DNA of 64,000 nucleotides from Arthrobacter sp. H16F315 (GTDB lineage: Bacteria > Actinomycetota > Actinomycetes > Actinomycetales > Micrococcaceae). The DNA lies in NCBI RefSeq assembly GCF_024124825.1, contig NZ_JAMXSS010000002.1, forward strand, positions 3,100,001 through 3,164,000. The letters run 5' to 3'. Shown here in pieces: positions 59,196 to 64,000 of this stretch. The position numbers were made by a program, and so were the translations under genes. Within the stretch, counting starts at the first letter, position 1, and each line of letters starts with the position of its first letter. The notes beneath the pieces are model-generated. The model had not been told where the DNA came from and did not search any database. It saw only the letters and a list, made by a program, of their open reading frames with translations.

Positions 59196-61164
59196 AGAAT
59201 CGGCAGGCTGCCGGTGCTGGGGTGTTCCTGGCCGGGGAGGGGACGCGCGAACGGTACCTTGGTCCCCAGGACCTGAGCCACGACGTCATGGGTGATCTGC
59301 TGGGCGGTCAAGCCGACCCGTTCGAGCACCTGGCTGCGGGTTCCATGGTCCAGGAATTCCACCGGCAGGCCCACTTCGTTCAGGGCGGTGTCCACCCCGG
59401 CGGCGCGCATTTCCTGCCTGATCCGGGACCCGACCCCGCCGGCGCGGACCCCGTCCTCGATGCAGATAACGAGCCGGTGGTGGGAGGCGAGGGCGACGAT
59501 GGACTTCCGGACCGGCAGGACCCAGCGGGGGTCCACCACTGTGGAGCTGATGCCTTGCGCCCCGAGGCGGTTGGAGACGTCCAGTGCGAGTTCGGACATG
59601 GCCCCGACGCTGACGATCAGGACGTCGTTCTCGCTGGAGCCGACCGGGCGCCGTGCCAGCACGTCCACGCCGTCGCTGAGCCGCTCGACCGCCTCAACTT
59701 CGGCCCCGACAGTGCCCTTGGAGTAACGGATCACACTGGGGGCGTCCTCGATGGCGACGGCCTCGCGCAGCTCCTCACGCAGCCGGTTGGCGTCCCGGGG
59801 CGCGGCGAGGTGCAGTCCGGGCACGATTTGGACCATGGCCATGTCCCACATGCCGTGGTGGCTGGCGCCGTCGGGCCCGGTAACCCCGGCCCGGTCCAGG
59901 ACGATTGTGACACCGGCTTTGTGCAGGGCGACGTCCATCAGGAGCTGGTCGAAGGCGCGGTTCAGGAAGGTCGCGTAGACAGCGACGACCGGGTGCAGTC
60001 CCCGAACGCCATGCCGGCGGCGGAGGTGAGGGCGTGCTGTTCGGCGATGCCGACGTCGAACACCCGCTCCGGGTGCCGGGCAGCAAACTTGTGCAGGCCG
60101 ACCGGGATCAGCATGGCGCCGGTGATGCCGACGATGTCCTTGCGCTCATCGGCGATCTCGGCGATCTCGTCGGCGAAGACGGCGGTCCAGGATTTCGCTC
60201 CGCCGGCCTCGGTTGGCGCTCCCGTCTCCGGGTCAATAATCCCGACGGCGTGGAACTGGTCCGCTTCGTGTGCGCGGGCGGGCGCGTAGCCGTGACCCTT
60301 TTCGGTCATGGCATGCACAATCACCGGCCCGGCGTAATTCTTCGCGGTGGACAGGGCGTGCTCCATGGCCTGGAGGTTGTGGCCGTCGACCGGACCGATG
60401 TATTTCATCCCGAGGTCCTCGAACATACCCTGCGGGGCCCACCAGTCCTTAACGCCCTTCTTCATGGCGTGCAGGCTGCGGTAGGTGAACTGGCCCGCGG
60501 GTCCGCCGTTCTGCAGCTTGCGCCGCCACCAGTCCAAGGTGCCTTCGTAGGCAGGGGCGGCGCGGAAGGAATCGATGGTGGGGCGCAGCGAGGCGAGGTA
60601 GTCAGCGAATCCGCCCACGGTCGGGGCGTAGGAGCGGCCGTTGTCGTTTACGACGATCACCACCCGGCGCTTTTTATCGGCGGCGATGTTGTTGAGGGCT
60701 TCCCAGGCCATTCCGCCGGTCAGCGCGCCGTCGCCCACCACGGCGATAACGTAGCGGTCCCCGTCGCCGGTGAGCTGCCGGGCCCGGGAGATCCCGTCCG
60801 CCCAGGACAGCGAGGACGAGGCGTGTGAGCTTTCGACGATGTCGTGCTCTGATTCGGCGCGGTCCGGGTAGCCCGACAGACCGCCTTGCTGGCGCAGGGT
60901 GCTGAAATCCTGGCGTCCGGTGAGGAGCTTGTGCACGTACGACTGGTGGCCGGTGTCAAAGACGATGCTGTCCCGGGGAGAATCGAAGACCCGGTGCACA
61001 GCGATGGTGAGCTCCACCACACCAAGGTTCGGGCCCAGGTGGCCGCCGGTCTGGGAGACGTTGGCGATCAGGAAGTCCCGGACCTCGGTTGTCAGCCGGT
61101 CCAGCTGCGCCTCGGACAACTTACTCAGGTCCTGCGGGTTGCGGACGGTCTCCAAGATTCCCAA
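59192..61164 (-). CDS. dxs: 1-deoxy-D-xylulose-5-phosphate synthase, frame interrupted by one missing base
   Basis: First enzyme of the MEP isoprenoid pathway, joining pyruvate and glyceraldehyde-3-phosphate with thiamine diphosphate. The N-terminal half has [16 protein letters not shown] and the TPP motif [18 protein letters not shown]. At the C4 run 60000-60003 the frame slips after [17 protein letters not shown]. One extra base restores [20 protein letters not shown] and leads into [20 protein letters not shown] and the C-terminal domain, about 657 residues in total. The essential role and full conservation argue for an indel error. DUF402 overlaps its stop. Confidence 0.93.
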
Positions 61165-61235
61165 CGGCCCCTCCTTCGGGTGGTAGACATGCCTTTTAAC
61201 TCTAACGCCTCAGGGATGGCGCCGGTGCCGGGCCA

Positions 61236-61274
61236 CGAAAGCCCCGGTCCGTCGGGAACGGGCCGGGGCTTTCG
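61236..61274 (-). terminator. Terminator between dxs and the aconitase gene
   Basis: CGAAAGCCCCGGTCCG pairs with CGGGCCGGGGCTTTCG across a 7-nt loop, one G-T type mismatch. It lies about 100 bp past the aconitase stop, in the direction of its transcription, and before the dxs start. Confidence 0.75.
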
Positions 61275-61371
61275 GGTTGATACTGCCGGACTGCGGCTAG
61301 TTAGCGCAGACGATCCCGGCGTTCCCGCGGTAACCCCGGCAGAAAAGCGTTGCCGGGTCCACCGCGGGTCC

Positions 61372-64000
61372 CTACGCGGAGATCTGCCGCAGCACGTACT
61401 GCAGGATGCCGCCGTTGCGGTAGTAATCGGCCTCGCCCGGGGTATCGATGCGCAGGACCGCATCGAAGCTCGTGACGGTACCGTCCTCGGCCGTGGCCGT
61501 GACCTTCAGCGTCTTAGGTGTGGTGCCCTCGTTAAGGGCTGTGACGCCCTCAACCGCGAAGGTTTCCGTGCCGGTCAACCCGAGGCTGGCAGCGTTCTGG
61601 CCGGCCGGGTACTGCAGGGGCAGGACGCCCATGCCGATCAGGTTGGAGCGGTGGATGCGCTCGTAGCTTTCGGCAACTACAGCCTTGACGCCCAGCAGCG
61701 CAGTTCCCTTGGCTGCCCAGTCACGCGACGAGCCGGAGCCGTACTCCTTACCGGCAAGGACCACCAGCGGGATGCCGGCCGCCTCGTAGTTCTGCGCGGC
61801 GTCGTAGACGTATGCCTGCGGGCCGTCGGCCTGGGTGAAGTCACGCGTGAAGCCACCTTCGACGCCGTCCAGGATCTGGTTCTTGATCCGGATATTGGCG
61901 AACGTACCGCGGATCATCACCTCATGGTTGCCACGGCGTGAGCCGTAGGAGTTGAAGTCCTTGCGCTCCACACCGTTGGCCAGCAGGTACTGACCGGCCG
62001 GGGTGTCCGACTTGAAGGAACCTGCCGGTGAGATGTGGTCGGTGGTGACGGAATCGCCAAGCTTCAGCAGCACCCGGGCGCCGGTGATGTCCTTGACGGG
62101 CTCCGGCTCCGCCTTCATGCCGTCGAAGTACGGGGGCTTCCGGACGTACGTGGACTTCGGGTCCCAGGCGAACGTGTCGCCGGCCGGCGTGGAGAGAGCC
62201 TTCCAGCGGTCGTCGCCGTCGAAGACGCCCTCGTAGCCGCGGGCGAACATTTCCTTGTCGATCGAGGAATCGATGACCTGCTGGACCTCAACCGGGTTCG
62301 GCCAGATGTCCTTCAGGAAAACGTCGTTGCCGGCCTCATCCTGGCCCAGCGGGTCAGCATTAAAATCGAAGTCCATGGTTCCGGCCAGGGCGTAGGCGAT
62401 GACCAGCGGCGGGGACGCCAGGTAGTTCATCTTCACGTCCGGGTTGATCCGGCCCTCGAAGTTGCGGTTACCGGACAGCACAGCGGCAACGGAAAGATCG
62501 TTGGCCGCGATGGCCTCGGAGATTTCGGCGTCGAGCGGGCCGGAGTTGCCGATGCAGGTCGCGCAGCCGTATCCGACGATGTAGAAGCCGAGCTTCTCCA
62601 GGTACGGGGTCAGGCCCGACTTGTTGTAGTAGTCGGTGACAACCTTGGAACCGGGAGCCACGGAGGTCTTGACCCACGGCTTCGAGGCCAGGCCCTTGTC
62701 GACGGCGTTGCGGGCCAAAAGTGCGGCGGCCAGCATCACGGACGGGTTGGACGTGTTGGTGCAGGAGGTGATCGAGGCGATCGACACTGCGCCGTGGTCC
62801 AGCTCGAACTCGCGGCCGTCAGCGGTCTTGACACTGACTTTCTTTGACGGCCGGCCGTTGGACTTCGGCCCGTGCGCGTGCGGGGCCTCGTCTGTCAGGT
62901 GCGTCTTGGTGGCGGTGAAGGACGGGGTATCGGACGCCGGGAAGCTCTCGTCAATGGCCTCATCGACGCTGCCGCCGACGAGGTCTTCCTTCACATAGTT
63001 GCGCAGGTCCTGGCGGAACTGGGCCTTGGACTCGGTGAGGATGATGCGGTCCTGGGGGCGCTTCGGGCCGGAAATCGACGGAACAACCGTCGACAGGTCC
63101 AGTTCGAGGTACTCGGAGAACTTGATCTCACGTGACGGATCGTGCCAGAGGCCCTGTTCCTTCGCGTAGGACTCCACCAAGGCGACGTTCTCGTCCGAGC
63201 GGCCGGTGAGGCGCAGGTAGTCCAAGGTAACGTCGTCGATCGGGAACATGGCGGCCGTGGAGCCGAACTCCGGGCTCATGTTGCCGATGGTGGCGCGGTT
63301 GGCCAGCGGCACGGCCGCAACGCCTTCGCCGTAGAACTCGACAAACTTGCCGACCACACCGTGCTTGCGCAGCTGCTCGGTGATGGTCAGGACGACGTCG
63401 GTGGCGGTCGCGCCGGCCGGGATGGACCCGGTCAGCTTGAAGCCCACAACGCGCGGGATCAGCATGGAGACGGGCTGGCCAAGCATGGCTGCCTCGGCTT
63501 CGATGCCGCCAACGCCCCAGCCCAGCACACCCATGCCATTGACCATGGTGGTGTGCGAGTCGGTGCCGACGCAGGTGTCCGGGTAGGCCCGGACGACTGA
63601 GCCGGACTCGGTGTCGACCTCGCGGGTCATGACCGTGCGGGCCAGGTATTCGATGTTGACCTGGTGCACAATGCCGGTCCCCGGCGGGACAACCTTGAAG
63701 TCATCAAATGCGGTCTGGCCCCACCGCAGGAACTGGTACCGCTCGCCGTTGCGCTGGTACTCGATCTCCATGTTGCGCTCCAGTGCGCCGGAGTTGCCGA
63801 AGGCGTCGATCTGCACGGAGTGGTCAATCACCATCTCGGCGGGAGCCAACGGGTTGACCCGCTTGGGGTCCCCGCCAAGTTCCTTGACGGCCTCACGCAT
63901 GGTGGCAAGGTCCACTACGCAGGGCACGCCAGTGAAGTCCTGCATGATCACGCGCGCCGGCGTGAACTGGATTTCAGTGTCGGGCTCGGCGCTGGGGTCC
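61372..64000 (-). CDS. acnA: Aconitate hydratase A, 5' end outside the window
   Basis: 876 residues are visible; the frame continues past the window edge, so the first part of the gene is missing. It isomerises citrate and isocitrate in the TCA cycle through a 4Fe-4S cluster. The cluster ligands are Cys in [20 protein letters not shown] and two Cys in [14 protein letters not shown]. Other family segments are [47 protein letters not shown] and [15 protein letters not shown]. The protein is of the long monomeric AcnA/IRP type. Confidence 0.96.
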   Translation of the reverse strand, partial: DPSAEPDTEIQFTPARVIMQDFTGVPCVVDLATMREAVKELGGDPKRVNPLAPAEMVIDHSVQIDAFGNSGALERNMEIEYQRNGERYQFLRWGQTAFDDFKVVPPGTGIVHQVNIEYLARTVMTREVDTESGSVVRAYPDTCVGTDSHTTMVNGMGVLGWGVGGIEAEAAMLGQPVSMLIPRVVGFKLTGSIPAGATATDVVLTITEQLRKHGVVGKFVEFYGEGVAAVPLANRATIGNMSPEFGSTAAMFPIDDVTLDYLRLTGRSDENVALVESYAKEQGLWHDPSREIKFSEYLELDLSTVVPSISGPKRPQDRIILTESKAQFRQDLRNYVKEDLVGGSVDEAIDESFPASDTPSFTATKTHLTDEAPHAHGPKSNGRPSKKVSVKTADGREFELDHGAVSIASITSCTNTSNPSVMLAAALLARNAVDKGLASKPWVKTSVAPGSKVVTDYYNKSGLTPYLEKLGFYIVGYGCATCIGNSGPLDAEISEAIAANDLSVAAVLSGNRNFEGRINPDVKMNYLASPPLVIAYALAGTMDFDFNADPLGQDEAGNDVFLKDIWPNPVEVQQVIDSSIDKEMFARGYEGVFDGDDRWKALSTPAGDTFAWDPKSTYVRKPPYFDGMKAEPEPVKDITGARVLLKLGDSVTTDHISPAGSFKSDTPAGQYLLANGVERKDFNSYGSRRGNHEVMIRGTFANIRIKNQILDGVEGGFTRDFTQADGPQAYVYDAAQNYEAAGIPLVVLAGKEYGSGSSRDWAAKGTALLGVKAVVAESYERIHRSNLIGMGVLPLQYPAGQNAASLGLTGTETFAVEGVTALNEGTTPKTLKVTATAEDGTVTSFDAVLRIDTPGEADYYRNGGILQYVLRQISA

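Overview
This is a GC-rich chromosomal window from an actinobacterium. Gene content and order suggest a Micrococcaceae member of the Arthrobacter/Pseudarthrobacter type. The pointers are an ANTAR response regulator (PdtaR type), an HGxxPAAW small membrane protein beside trpC, a Trp-associated membrane protein beside trpE, DUF3000, DUF6421 and an MT0933-type antitoxin-like protein. The genus is an inference from remembered gene order; no database was searched.

Region 1 (1-8.4 kb) is the end of an integrated mobile element. A tyrosine integrase and a small excisionase-like gene lie against the 3' end of tRNA-Leu(CAA). Beyond them are five DNA-binding proteins (two winged-helix proteins, an EspR-like protein, a sigma-factor-like protein and the excisionase) and two genes of a conjugation cell-wall module (VirB8/TcpC-like membrane protein, lysozyme-like plus NlpC/P60 hydrolase). 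A complete IS30-family insertion sequence sits at the far left. The other end of the element is outside the window.

Region 2 (8.6-36 kb) is core metabolism, almost all on the minus strand: pdtaR (plus), pyk, gltB-gltD, lgt, trpA-trpB-trpC, a Trp-associated membrane protein, trpE, hisI, hisF, hisG, hisE, ribH, ribA, ribE/ribB, ribD under an FMN riboswitch, rpe, rsmB, fmt and def. Many neighbours overlap by 1-8 nt. A 20-codon leader ORF lies between the FMN riboswitch and ribD, and its stop overlaps the ribD start.

Region 3 (36-41 kb) is a small accessory patch: a DUF222/HNH protein, an unrecognised start-less ORF remnant, a lone PD-(D/E)XK nuclease and six tRNA genes (Val-CAC on minus; Gly, Cys, Val, Gly, Val on plus).

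Region 4 (41-64 kb) holds zapE, a sulfurtransferase beside sufE, ybaK, an anchored alpha/beta hydrolase, msrB, DUF6421 with an SDR, a threonine aldolase, DUF3000, an RNase D-like protein, a beta-oxidation pair (thiolase plus fadB-type enzyme) behind a palindromic operator, an aldo/keto reductase, a DUF402 protein, dxs and a 5'-truncated aconitase gene.

The most notable global feature is that at least nine genes, including pyk, dxs, sufE and zapE, are broken by ten single missing bases, nearly always in short homopolymers. This looks like residual indel error in the assembly rather than gene decay, so I annotate these as interrupted CDSs. No CRISPR array, rRNA operon or clearly new multi-gene system was found. 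The best candidates for unusual biology are the regulator cluster of the mobile element, the leader-ORF arrangement at ribD and the operator upstream of the beta-oxidation genes.
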